From JBHOQS01 sp042408875 (lineage in GTDB: Bacteria; Chloroflexota; UBA11872; JBHOQS01): a stretch of 64,000 nucleotides of DNA. Location of the stretch: assembly GCA_042408875.1 (NCBI GenBank), contig JBHOQS010000007.1:124001-188000 (forward strand), in the 5' to 3' direction. Of this stretch, positions 1 through 7,965 are shown piece after piece. Under the pieces are notes generated by a model. It worked only from the letters and a program-made list of their open reading frames with translations. It made no database searches and was not told the DNA's origin. The first letter of the stretch is position 1. Every line of letters starts with the position of its first letter. The position numbers were made by a program, and so were the translations under genes.

Positions 1-279
1 GCGCTGCGCCTTCTGGGTTGCGGCCTCAGCAGCAACAGCCACGTTTGCCGAGAAGACCAGGCTACGCATGCCGAGCGAGAGGGTCTCCCAGAGCGCCAGC
101 ACACCGCGGAGAAGCGGCCAGCGACCCCAGCGGCCGCGATACACCACTGAGGTGAGCCGCTGCTCCCGCACGATGATGTGTCCTGAGGGGTGGCGCACGG
201 CGACGGCCCAGCCGTTCCGCCCTCGCATCATCACGCCCTCGATCACAGCCTGGCCGCCGTAGCTATATGGTTTGCTCAT
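1..279 (-). CDS. DUF1385 family membrane protein (YqhQ-like), N-terminal fragment
   Basis: The gene begins at ATG 279 and runs off the left edge, so only the first 93 residues are present. The N-terminus carries YGGQAVIEGVMMRG (about residues 7-20), the signature of the DUF1385 family, followed by a segment that aligns with the rest of that family. Function is unknown; members are multi-pass membrane proteins. AGGTGAGGGG lies about 11 bases upstream as a possible ribosome binding site. Position downstream of rpmE is the usual context (rpmE, DUF1385, then prmC/prfA), which supports the call. Confidence 0.85.
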   Translation of the reverse strand, partial: MSKPYSYGGQAVIEGVMMRGRNGWAVAVRHPSGHIIVREQRLTSVVYRGRWGRWPLLRGVLALWETLSLGMRSLVFSANVAVAAEAATQKAQR

Positions 280-329
280 CGCAGTGCGTCCCCCTCACCT
301 CGCCGCGCGGTGCCCGCCGCAAGCCTGCA

Positions 330-361
330 GAAAAAAGCAGGGCCAGCGCGCTGGCCCTGCT
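330..361 (-). terminator. Rho-independent terminator of rpmE
   Basis: A perfect 26-base palindrome (336-361, core AGCAGGGCCAGCG and its complement) is followed on the minus strand by six T residues (331-336). It lies between the rpmE stop and the DUF1385 start, so most rpmE transcripts should end here. Confidence 0.85.
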
Positions 362-377
362 CGTGCATGCGCTGCTG

Positions 378-587
378 CTACGACTCACGCAAGCCAAAGC
401 GGCGGCGGAAGCGCTCGACCTGCCCGGTCGTATCGACGATGCGCTGCGTGCCCGTGTAGTATGGATGGCACTTCCAGCAGAGGTCAACCCGCAGGCGTGG
501 CTTGGTCGAGCCGGTGATAAATGTGTTCCCGCACGCGCAGGTGACCACCGCCTCGGGGTAATACGTCGGATGGATGTCCTTTTTCAT
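378..587 (-). CDS. rpmE: 50S ribosomal protein L31
   Basis: Product of 69 residues, normal for L31. It has the start MKKDIHPTYYP and the zinc-binding cysteines C17, C19, C37 and C40 (TCACG...CWKC), so it is the zinc-containing form, followed by the conserved HPYYTG. It is a component of the large ribosomal subunit. I chose ATG 587 because homologues begin at MKK; the reading frame stays open 12 codons further upstream. An extended -10 promoter lies at 641-649 and a terminator at 330-361, so it can be expressed alone. Confidence 0.95.
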   Translation of the reverse strand: MKKDIHPTYYPEAVVTCACGNTFITGSTKPRLRVDLCWKCHPYYTGTQRIVDTTGQVERFRRRFGLRES

Positions 588-640
588 GACGTGTGCGCTC
601 CTCATCGCACGGCCCGGTTCCATTCGGGCCTGCGACCTTG

Positions 641-649
641 ATTATAGCA
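641..649 (-). promoter_or_regulatory. Extended -10 promoter of rpmE
   Basis: On the minus strand this reads TGC-TATAAT, a perfect -10 hexamer (641-646) with an extended TGn. No good -35 is visible at 17 bases, as is common for extended -10 promoters. The start of rpmE is about 55 bases downstream. Confidence 0.7.
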
Positions 650-851
650 TACCTCTTAGGCACGGCCCGGCAGGAACGCTACAGGTATACTGGTGACTGC
701 ACAGCCTGGTGCGCCGCCGACTGGCATAAGGAGCGAGTGCGGAATCGCGACCCCAGGCACGAGAGGTAAAGTGGGTTGACGAGAACGTAGATGCCGCGCC
801 ACATGCAGCGCCTCGCATAGCCGTGCCGTCACGTGGCCGGTTTGTAGCTCA

Positions 852-880
852 TTGCTGAACACATGCGTGGATGCTACCTT
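852..880 (+). promoter_or_regulatory. Candidate promoter for the 929 gene
   Basis: TTGCTG (852-857), 17 bases, then TGC-TACCTT with the hexamer at 875-880. The -10 is imperfect, but spacing and the TGC extension match the other promoters in this window. Confidence 0.45.
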
Positions 881-928
881 GTGAGAAATTGTGAGAAATA
901 CGATTAGGGGAGGAAAGGAATAGGGAGA

Positions 929-1939
929 ATGAGCAGAATGGCCAATCGGACGCGGAGGAGCGCGCTCGCCGGTGCTGCGGCAGTGCTGGGCAGCGTGGCA
1001 GTGCCTGCGCTGCCGGGTCTGGCGCAGCCAGACTTGCGGTTCTACGCCGGTGATCCGGCGCTGGTCTACCGCGGTGATTGGGAACCAGCGCTGGCTGTTT
1101 CTGGGGAGCCGCCGGCGCGCCGGGCGCGCTTTGCCATGGCTGCGGTGGAGCTGACCTATGCCGGTCCGTGGGTCTCCTGGCTGACCGACGCCGGGCCAGA
1201 CCGGGGCACCGCGCGCGTTAGCATCGATGGCCAGGTGCGCGATGAAGAGATCGATTTGTATCACCCGACGGTCGAGCCGAGGGAGTTCCGCTGGTCCACG
1301 CTCGTTGCTGAGCGTCTCCATGTGATCCGCATCGAGGTGACCGGGAACCGTAATAGCCGCTCGGGCAGTAGCTGGGTGATCCATCGCGGGTTCGTTGTGC
1401 CGGATGCGCCGGTATTGCCCTCTGCCAGAGCGGTCGTGCAGCCGGCCGAGACGCCTATTCCGGGGCTGGCTGCGCCCGGTCAGGTCCCGCCCCCGGTGCC
1501 ACTTGCACCGGGGACAAGCTTTTACCGAGCCACCGATCCGCTCATCACCTATATCTTCGTGTGGGAGACGGTGCCCGGCCGTCCGGCATCCGACAACCTG
1601 CCTGCCCTGCCCCCATATCGTCAGGCGCGGACACGGCTCTCCAGCGCCGAATTCGCCTTCAATGGCCCGTCGATCACCTGGCACACGCTGGCCGGACCGG
1701 AGCATGGGATTGCGCGCGTGACTATTCGGAGTAGTGCGGGGGCGCCGCGGGAGGACTTTATCGATCTCTATCACCCGGTCGAGGAGCTGCGCAGCTACTC
1801 ATGGAGCGTGGCGGATCCGACGCGGATCTCGACCATCCGCATCGACGTCTGGGGGGACCACAGCGCCCGGTCCAAAGGGGATCTCGTCGTGATCCTGGGC
1901 TTCTCGACCCCCAGGGCCCCGGTGCCACCGACGTTCTGA
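929..1939 (+). CDS. Secreted protein with two copies of a beta-rich domain
   Basis: Product of 336 residues with a twin-arginine-like signal (NRTRRSALAGAA) and a cleavage region near residue 32. The mature part is an internal duplication: residues about 36-160 and 197-333 share the order FY-x-DP, a GP-x2-W segment, D/GP-x3-G-x-AR-V, IDLYHP, a Trp-Ser strand and a terminal I-x-GF. A proline-rich linker with PPPVPLAPG separates them. The pattern suggests two beta-sandwich modules that could bind carbohydrate or protein, but no family was recognised and no catalytic residues are evident. ATG 929 is preceded by AGGAAAGG at about 10 bases; ATG 938 is an alternative. Confidence 0.75.
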   Translation: MSRMANRTRRSALAGAAAVLGSVAVPALPGLAQPDLRFYAGDPALVYRGDWEPALAVSGEPPARRARFAMAAVELTYAGPWVSWLTDAGPDRGTARVSIDGQVRDEEIDLYHPTVEPREFRWSTLVAERLHVIRIEVTGNRNSRSGSSWVIHRGFVVPDAPVLPSARAVVQPAETPIPGLAAPGQVPPPVPLAPGTSFYRATDPLITYIFVWETVPGRPASDNLPALPPYRQARTRLSSAEFAFNGPSITWHTLAGPEHGIARVTIRSSAGAPREDFIDLYHPVEELRSYSWSVADPTRISTIRIDVWGDHSARSKGDLVVILGFSTPRAPVPPTF

Positions 1940-2358
1940 CGCCCGTGCGAGCAAAACGCTGTCGAAAGCGGGCATGTCGTTCCTGGATACTGGTTCCTGG
2001 GGATGCCACTCCTGGGGAGGCCGAGCAGGCCGGACTATTCGAAGGTCCGGGTATTAAGATCCGGGCATTAAGGAAGGATGTGTGTGTCCAGTGTGGTAGG
2101 GAGGTGGTTGCTTCGGCTGTTTTTAAAGCCGGTCCTCAAGCGCGGCGTCTGGGGGGCGCTGAGTGGTCAGGCTGCATCCCCAGGGAGTCTGGAGCGGCGC
2201 AGCCTGTCGTGGGGACCGCTCCATAGCGGTAATTCCGGCGTGATTGTCCTAGTGTTGCGTGATTGTCCTGGTGCAAGGTAGTGAAGGAACATAGAGAGCC
2301 CTAGGCCGGGCTGCCCGGCCTAGGGCTCTCTGCATTCAGGCCTTGCGGAAGCCCTGCC
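1940..2358. other. Convergent intergenic region
   Basis: No gene seen between the two convergent stop codons. It contains an imperfect direct repeat of GTGATTGTCCT with a G/T-rich tail near 2239-2275 and the strong hairpin described at 2293-2331. Confidence 0.6.
2293..2331. terminator. Strong hairpin between convergent genes
   Basis: A perfect 18-bp stem (AGAGAGCCCTAGGCCGGG and its complement) closes a 3-base loop CTG. Neither side has a proper T-run, so it may be a bidirectional, partly factor-dependent terminator for the genes ending at 1939 and 2359. Confidence 0.6.
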
Positions 2359-3954
2359 TTACGGCGTGCACGGGGTCGTCATAGTGCTGCGGATCCTAGC
2401 CAGGTCACCGGTGCGCGTGGCGCTGAACGGGGGCAGCAGATCGGCTGCCTTGAGCAGGTGCTGGATCCCCGTCAAGCGATCATGGCAGCCAGGTCGCCCG
2501 ATAAAGATACCACCCAGGTCACGGAAGTTATCGATGTTCCAGTTATCGAGCGCCGCGGCCTGCGTGAGCAGATTGATGCGCGTGGTCGGGGCATCACCGA
2601 TGTACACGCCAGCCCCGGCTGCATCGCTGATGCGCGCGGAGATAGCCCGCAGGCTGTCGTGTACCTCACCCAGTGAGGCAGCCGACGTGTTTGTCGCCAT
2701 ATCAAGTGAACGCTGCGCTACGTCCAGTGCCTCAGCAAGCAGGTTGGTGTTCCGCAGCGCCTCATATTTAGAGGATGTAGCGCCGGTAATACGCCTCTCC
2801 GCAGAAACCGCATCGCCGGCCGTGCTATAGAGCGAAACCAGGGCGCCAGCCAGGTCCCGCAGGATGCCCGGTGTTGCCCCACGGGCGGCAGCCGTACGAG
2901 CCCACTGCAGTTGCTGCTGCCGGTAGCTGATCAGAAGATCCAGGTTGCCTATGAACCGCCGGAAGTAGTCACGGTTGTAGAGGTCGCCCAGAGCAGCATA
3001 TGCTGCACGCATGCCGCCTGCGGAGGCTGCGGACGGGCTAGCTGCCTCGTCCTGCTGGTTGAGGGACAGGCCTTCCATCAGCAGCTGCAGCGCCTCATTG
3101 TAGAAGGGCGTGGCAGTATCCAGGCCTGCGGCAGCGGCCAGGTCACCTTTGGCCCGCAGCGCGGCGGCCAGATCGCGCCGCGCCCCAGCGCGGTCCCGCA
3201 AGGATGCGCGCGCGGCATCGCGATTCGCGACACACGCCCGACCCCACATGATCGCATCGTCGAGCCGGTTGGTGTCGCCGGTGCCGAACCAGTCAACGTA
3301 GCGAGCGCGCAGGTCGCAGGGGGTGCTGGTGCTCTTGGGGTTGAGCGTCCACGCCTTCAGCAGATCCTCAATAGACTTATCGCGCTGCTTGAGACCTTCG
3401 TAGACATCCTGGCGGCGCCGGTAGCTTGCCTCGCTCGGATCGAGCGCCACGGCCATGTTGGCGGCGGCCAGCGCATCCGGCAGGCGCTTCAGGTCGCTGT
3501 AGCGCTCGGAGAGAAAACGATGGTACGCCGCGTTTGCCGGGTTGGCCACAACCGCCGCACCGCCCCAGCCGATTGCCTCGTTCTTGTCAGCCTTCCAGGC
3601 ATCGAAGTTCGCCTTGGGGCGGGAGTTGATCGCCTGAGCGAGGCTGAAGTAGGTGTCGGCCGTTGCCTTTCCGGCATTTACTACAGCGCGGCAATCGTCA
3701 ATAGCCCTGGCGAAATCGCCGCTGAGCCGGTAGGCTTCACAGCGCTTGGTGAGGATCGCCGGATCGTTCGGGCTCTGCTGCAGCGCCTGCGTATATAACA
3801 TAATCGCGTCGGTGTACCGGCTTTCCTTGACCGCCTGGTCTCCTTGGGCAACGAGGTCTGCTTGCTCGAGCTCCGCCGCGAACAGGGAACCGACCGGAAA
3901 TGCCAGGAGCAACGAGAGCACCACAAACACCACCAGCGGGAGCCGCTTTACCAC
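2359..3954 (-). CDS. Secreted or membrane-anchored TPR-repeat protein
   Basis: Product of 531 residues. I place the start at GTG 3954 because AGGAGGT sits 7 bases upstream; the frame is open further upstream but would put the RBS inside the gene. The N-terminus is a basic then hydrophobic signal (VVKRLPLVVFVVLSLLLAFP) ending near FAAEL. Tetratricopeptide repeats follow, clearest in the first 200 residues (ALQQSPNDPAI, AVALDPSEASY spacing). The C-terminal half is helical and alanine-rich with weaker repeats. TPR proteins scaffold protein complexes; the partner is unknown. It appears to be a single-gene unit with its own promoter at 4195-4223. Confidence 0.85.
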   Translation of the reverse strand: MVKRLPLVVFVVLSLLLAFPVGSLFAAELEQADLVAQGDQAVKESRYTDAIMLYTQALQQSPNDPAILTKRCEAYRLSGDFARAIDDCRAVVNAGKATADTYFSLAQAINSRPKANFDAWKADKNEAIGWGGAAVVANPANAAYHRFLSERYSDLKRLPDALAAANMAVALDPSEASYRRRQDVYEGLKQRDKSIEDLLKAWTLNPKSTSTPCDLRARYVDWFGTGDTNRLDDAIMWGRACVANRDAARASLRDRAGARRDLAAALRAKGDLAAAAGLDTATPFYNEALQLLMEGLSLNQQDEAASPSAASAGGMRAAYAALGDLYNRDYFRRFIGNLDLLISYRQQQLQWARTAAARGATPGILRDLAGALVSLYSTAGDAVSAERRITGATSSKYEALRNTNLLAEALDVAQRSLDMATNTSAASLGEVHDSLRAISARISDAAGAGVYIGDAPTTRINLLTQAAALDNWNIDNFRDLGGIFIGRPGCHDRLTGIQHLLKAADLLPPFSATRTGDLARIRSTMTTPCTP

Positions 3955-4330
3955 CTTAAGTACCTCCTGTTGCAAATCGTGATGCACCGTTGGAGCACAT
4001 CACTGCCAAATGGGTACCCTAAGCAAGCGAGCGCGCTTGGATCCCGTTGCCTCTGTCATATTCCACTTCACCGGCTAAGCGGTGGAGCACGCCAGCATAC
4101 TCTTGCGTTCATCTGCTATCTTCCGCTGCTTCCTTACTCATCATGAGCTACACACCGCGGTAGTATAACGTAGAGCAAGCAGAAGAGCGACCTGAGTATA
4201 GCAAGGGCTCGAACGCCTGACAAGAGGGATCGCGCTTAGACTGTGGTTTAGGGCTCTCAGGGGCAGTGGCGTGTACAGTCCTCAGGCAGCGCAAGCATCT
4301 CACAGACCGGGTAGAGCCTGCCGACCTGCC
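3955..4330. other. Upstream region of the TPR gene
   Basis: No gene seen. It holds the promoter at 4195-4223 and a long (about 230 base) presumed 5' leader for the TPR gene, with no repeat or riboswitch that I recognise. Confidence 0.5.
4195..4223 (-). promoter_or_regulatory. Promoter of the TPR gene
   Basis: On the minus strand TTGTCA (4218-4223), 17 bases, then TATACT (4195-4200) preceded by TGC. Both boxes and the spacing fit a housekeeping sigma factor. Confidence 0.6.
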
Positions 4331-5356
4331 TCACGCTGGGCCAGCGTAAAGTCTGACCCGGCAGCCGGTACGCGCTGCTTCGACCATGGCCTCGGTCACG
4401 GCGACCGCGTGCATGCCTTCGCGCAGCGTTGCGCCGCGCTGTTCGTGCGTGCGTCCCGTCACCAGATCGGCGAAATGATCCAGCATTACCCCTGTGGCGT
4501 CACGCAGGTCGCCCTCAGTCTCGATGGTACGCGTCTCTAGCCCCGGCGGCCGCATGCCTGCGCCCGGCTGGTGCACGCCCTCGTGCTGCACGACCTGTAA
4601 GGTCTTGCGGTCGAGGCTCGTGACGCTCCCCCGCGTGCCTACCACCTGGATGATGTTCTGCGTCTGGATGCCCAGCATGCTGGCGATGACGGTCGCCGTG
4701 CGCTGCCCGCCATCGTACTCGATGAGCAGGTTCATGAACTCGATGGTCTCGTCGCCGAGGATCGTGCCGCGCGTGACTGTGCCGTAGACGGCCTCGGGCA
4801 TCCCGCCCATCAGCCACAGGACAAGATGCAGGTCATGCGTGGCCGTGTCCACGATGCCGCCGTAATGCTCTGGGAAGAAGTACTGGGGTCCCATCGGCCC
4901 GCGCTGCCGCGTCACCAGGGCCTGCGTGGGGTTAATGGCGTCTACCTGGCGCTTCAGTTCCAGGGCAAAGGGCGTAAACCGGAACTGGTAGCCCACCATG
5001 CCGATCACGCCGGCAGCTTCAGCGGCCTCGACAACCCGGCGCGCCGCCGCAGTGGTGTCGGCCAGCGGCTTTTCAATGAAGACGTGTTTGCCGGCATGGA
5101 TGGCATCGAGCGCGATCGGTGCGTGCCACCTGGTGTTGGTAGCGATGAGCACCGCCTGCACATCAGCGCGCGCCAGCAAGCGCCGGTAATCAGTCTCGCC
5201 CGGTACGCCCAGCGCTTCCATTGCAGCACGCAGGCGGTGCTCTTCTATATCACACACTGCTACCAGGGCGAGCTTCTCAGACTGCCGCGCATACGCGCCC
5301 AGGGCCCGTACGCCGCGCCCGCCACAGCCGATGAGCACTACAGGTACCTTCTCCAC
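4331..5356 (-). CDS. Gfo/Idh/MocA family oxidoreductase
   Basis: Product of 341 residues, usual for this family of NAD(P)-dependent sugar and cyclitol dehydrogenases. The Rossmann start VVLIGCGGRG is followed by the conserved EKPLA (Lys of the active site) and a GG-x2-DTA-x2-D-HDLHL-like segment after HYGGIVDTATHDLHL that supplies the catalytic Asp/His. The frame is open far upstream, but GTG 5356, which gives MEKVPVVLIG and has AAGGGGAG upstream, fits the family start. It is followed by nothing on its strand until the TPR gene and lies 64 bases downstream of the TIM-barrel isomerase, suggesting a catabolic operon 7559 to 4331. Substrate is unknown; a sugar or inositol derivative is likely. 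Confidence 0.88.
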   Translation of the reverse strand: MEKVPVVLIGCGGRGVRALGAYARQSEKLALVAVCDIEEHRLRAAMEALGVPGETDYRRLLARADVQAVLIATNTRWHAPIALDAIHAGKHVFIEKPLADTTAAARRVVEAAEAAGVIGMVGYQFRFTPFALELKRQVDAINPTQALVTRQRGPMGPQYFFPEHYGGIVDTATHDLHLVLWLMGGMPEAVYGTVTRGTILGDETIEFMNLLIEYDGGQRTATVIASMLGIQTQNIIQVVGTRGSVTSLDRKTLQVVQHEGVHQPGAGMRPPGLETRTIETEGDLRDATGVMLDHFADLVTGRTHEQRGATLREGMHAVAVTEAMVEAARTGCRVRLYAGPA

Positions 5357-5420
5357 CGGCTCTCTTCTCCCCTTCTCGTCCCAGTCGCAGATACGTTTCC
5401 AGTACGCTGAGTGCCAGCCT

Positions 5421-6191
5421 CTAGCCGGCCAGCCAGCGCCGCGTGAACTCCAGGTTGCGGCGCGCCGCGGCGACCGGATCGTCGCCGGGCGGTGTCTCGA
5501 GCACAACCCACCCATTGTACTCGATCGCCTGCAGGGCCTCCCTGCAGGCACGCCAGTCCACACGTCCGTCGCCCAACATCGCCCGGTCGGTGTCCTTGAG
5601 ATGCACCATCACCACCGCTCGGCCGAGCCGCCGCAGCATCTCCGCCGGGTCATGGCCAAAGTGCAGGGCGTTCGCCAGATCGACGTACACGCCCACCAGC
5701 GGTGACCCGACTGCCTGGATGATCCGCTGGAGCTGGTCGATGGAGAAGCTCGTCTCCAGGGCGATCGCTACGCCGGTCTCCTCAGCCACGGGCACGCAGC
5801 GACGTAGTTCGGCGATATAGCGCTCCTCCTCTGCGGCGCTGATATCGATGCGCTCCCGCTCGAAGTGCGGGAAGAGCACGGCGGACCCATCCAGCCGGCG
5901 GCACGCGCGCAGACTGCTGGCAACAAGGGCGACGCCGGCGCGCCGGGCCTCAGGGTCTGGCAACGCGAAGTTCACGCTGCGGTAGGCGGCCACGCTCAAC
6001 GAGCTCACCACACAGCCAGCCTGGCGGCACCACCCGGCCACCTGCGCTGCGCCTTTATCTGAGAGCCAGGCTTCGATCACCTCAGGATCGCGCACGACCA
6101 GCTCCACGCCATCGTAGCCCAGTGCGCCTGCAGTGCGCAGCGCCTCCTCGTAGTCCTGCTGCAGCGACCCATTCCGAATGCCGATCCGCAC
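5421..6191 (-). CDS. Sugar phosphate isomerase/epimerase (xylose isomerase-like TIM barrel)
   Basis: Product of 256 residues of the AP-endonuclease-2/xylose-isomerase TIM-barrel superfamily. Recognisable elements are the start RIGIRNGSL, LGYDGVEL at strand 1, an E-x-SFS segment around residue 150, the metal-binding VGVYVDLANALHFG, HLKD and a C-terminal VVLET with the last metal-ligating Glu. Start is GTG 6191 with GGAGG 9 bases upstream. Together with the dehydrogenase downstream and the sugar-binding lipoprotein upstream it forms a likely sugar-catabolic operon; these two enzyme classes often act in sequence on cyclitols or keto-sugars. Substrate not predictable. Confidence 0.85.
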   Translation of the reverse strand: MRIGIRNGSLQQDYEEALRTAGALGYDGVELVVRDPEVIEAWLSDKGAAQVAGWCRQAGCVVSSLSVAAYRSVNFALPDPEARRAGVALVASSLRACRRLDGSAVLFPHFERERIDISAAEEERYIAELRRCVPVAEETGVAIALETSFSIDQLQRIIQAVGSPLVGVYVDLANALHFGHDPAEMLRRLGRAVVMVHLKDTDRAMLGDGRVDWRACREALQAIEYNGWVVLETPPGDDPVAAARRNLEFTRRWLAG

Positions 6192-6233
6192 TCCTTCTAT
6201 CCTCCCAGGCTGTGCTCCTCCCAGCCTGCAAGC

Positions 6234-7559
6234 TTACCGCCGCTTGGTGTACTTTGCCTCGATAAGTTTGACCGCCGCATCCTGCGCCTCGTCCAGCGCA
6301 GGCTTCGGCTCCTTCTCGCCCAGGAGCACCGGCCGGACCGCCAGCCGGCCCACCTCGGTGTCCACATCGAGGAACCACGGCGCCGTGCGCCAGTGCGGGA
6401 TATCCTGCGCCAGTTCCTTCAGGAGCTGGCCCGGCCTCTGGCCGCCGAAGAAGGGATCCTCGGCCATCAGACGGGGATCATCGATGACTTTCTTATAGGT
6501 GGGCCAGATGCGGCGCAGGTCGTAGTCGTGCAGGATGGCCGGCGTGGTGTGCGCGAAGACGATGAAGTCAATCGCCGCAGCCGAGCCCTTGGTGCCCTTG
6601 AGCGCTGCGACGCCGGTGCCGCCAGCGGTGGTCGTAGCCGGCGTGTTCGGCCGCCAGCGCGCCATGGGCATCAGCCGCCAGCGACCGGCGGTGTCCTTCG
6701 CCTGGGCGCCCAGCCCGCCACCGCCGAACCACCACGGCGGCGCGATGATCCGCCCGGCTGTATCGCCCTTCACAATCAGGTCCCAGTCACGGAAGCCCGG
6801 CCTGAGCCCGTTGTGCAGCAGTTCAAGCTTCACCGTCATCTCGTACAGCCAGGTCAATACCTGCAAGTTCGCCGGCGCGTTGATGGCCGGGTTGCCGCGC
6901 TCATCGATCCACCCGCCGCCGTTCTGGATCATCAGCCGCAGCACGTCGATCTGCACGATATGGCTGATCCGCCGGTCGGGCGCGGTGCCCTTAATCTTGC
7001 GTGCAGCCTCGGCCACGTCCTCGTATGTTCTGAACGGGACGGTGACGTTGGCTTCAGCGAAGAGGTCGGCGCGATAGGCGAAGGTGGAGACGTTGAGCTC
7101 ATTGCCCAGGCCGTAAATCTTGCCCTGGTATGACCAGGGCTCGTAGCCGGAGGGACCAAAGAGGTCCTTCTCGCGGCCCTTCAGCGCATCGTTCAGGGGC
7201 GCCAGGGGAATGTCGTCGCCGATCAGCGCTGAGAACCAGTTGATGTGCACGTCGAGGCCGTCGGGCGGCACCCCGCCGGCAATGGCCACGATCGCTTTCT
7301 GGACGAGCTCGCCGGCGTCGGTCGAGGCGTTCTCCCAGGTGATGGTGAGCGGGCGCTGCCGGTTCTGGTTGTAATCCTCTAGGGCGCGCTTGAGCCAGTT
7401 GATGCGGGTCTCGGTCCAGTACCAGTGCGTGTAGGTCACAGGCAGCTCAGTCTTCGGCGCCGGCGCAGCTCCGGGCCGGCACGCTGTCGCAAGGGCCACG
7501 ACCGGCGCGATGCTAGTACATGCCAGGAACGCCCGGCGAGTCATAGGTAGTGCGAACAT
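6234..7559 (-). CDS. Extracellular solute-binding protein, family 1 (sugar ABC transporter lipoprotein)
   Basis: Product of 441 residues. The N-terminus has a twin-arginine-like MTRRAFLACTS stretch and a lipobox ALATAC with Cys27 as the lipidated residue. The mature part has the family features: an early WTE-x2-INW-LK-x2-LEDYN helix, GG-x-PPD, and a late GGTGVAAL-x-GTK segment preceding the scaffold helix. It should bind a sugar or oligosaccharide outside the membrane. ATG 7559 follows AAGGAGG by 4-5 bases. No permease or ATPase gene lies nearby, so it is an orphan binding protein here. The upstream region carries an operator-like palindrome. Confidence 0.88.
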   Translation of the reverse strand: MFALPMTRRAFLACTSIAPVVALATACRPGAAPAPKTELPVTYTHWYWTETRINWLKRALEDYNQNRQRPLTITWENASTDAGELVQKAIVAIAGGVPPDGLDVHINWFSALIGDDIPLAPLNDALKGREKDLFGPSGYEPWSYQGKIYGLGNELNVSTFAYRADLFAEANVTVPFRTYEDVAEAARKIKGTAPDRRISHIVQIDVLRLMIQNGGGWIDERGNPAINAPANLQVLTWLYEMTVKLELLHNGLRPGFRDWDLIVKGDTAGRIIAPPWWFGGGGLGAQAKDTAGRWRLMPMARWRPNTPATTTAGGTGVAALKGTKGSAAAIDFIVFAHTTPAILHDYDLRRIWPTYKKVIDDPRLMAEDPFFGGQRPGQLLKELAQDIPHWRTAPWFLDVDTEVGRLAVRPVLLGEKEPKPALDEAQDAAVKLIEAKYTKRR

Positions 7560-7587
7560 AGCGCCTCCTTCATCAAGTCTCTATAAT

Positions 7588-7632
7588 CATGCCTCTTTTA
7601 GCCATGCCCGTTTTATTCATGCCAGTTTTAGA
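7588..7632. repeat. Three tandem 15-bp repeats
   Basis: CATGCCTCTTTTAGC, CATGCCCGTTTTATT and CATGCCAGTTTTAGA lie head to tail at 7588-7602, 7603-7617 and 7618-7632. The shared core is CATGCC-N2-TTTTA. They sit 30 bases upstream of the solute-binding protein gene and abut the palindrome. Confidence 0.75.
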
Positions 7633-7658
7633 AAGATTATTTAATGATCTTTCTAAAA
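7626..7658. promoter_or_regulatory. Operator-like palindrome
   Basis: TTTTAGAAAGAT and ATCTTTCTAAAA form perfect 12-bp arms around a 9-base AT spacer. Location between divergent sugar genes suggests a binding site for a dimeric regulator; the regulator gene is not in the window. Confidence 0.55.
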
Positions 7659-7965
7659 CATCTATTTATGATCTCTCTTGTTATGATATCTATTCACGTC
7701 TATTCGCCGGCGCTGGCGCTGAGCAATGCGCGGGACGGGCGGTATGCGCTGGCGATCCTCCCCGCGCCGCAGCCGTTCACCACACGGCGACGGACGGGGT
7801 CTTCTAAAGCAGCACCAGCATACTGGTGCGTGTGGCAAGGGTCAAACCGAGGTGCGCGCCGTCTTGACGGCGCGGTGGAGCTGCGTTACAGTGCCCTGCC
7901 CGGAGGACTGATGGGACGGCGTCCGAAAGTGAACGGGGTCTAGCGAACACGCAAAGGAGCAACCC

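Larger units (their letters stand above)
588..928. other. Divergent intergenic region between rpmE and the duplicated-domain gene
   Basis: No gene seen. It holds an extended -10 promoter for rpmE (641-649, minus), a candidate promoter for the plus-strand gene (852-880), and a 10-base unit TTGTGAGAAA repeated directly in tandem at 879-888 and 889-898, just downstream of that -10. Confidence 0.6.
7560..7965. other. Divergent regulatory region between two sugar genes
   Basis: No gene seen. The half nearest the minus-strand gene (7580-7690) is AT-rich and contains three 15-bp direct repeats and a 12-bp-arm palindrome, listed separately. The rest, 7690-7965, looks like ordinary GC-rich spacer. 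Confidence 0.7.

Noticed and set aside
656..1774. Long minus-strand open frame opposite the duplicated-domain protein
   Set aside because: Arg/Pro/His-rich translation without folded features; shadow of the plus-strand gene in GC-rich DNA.
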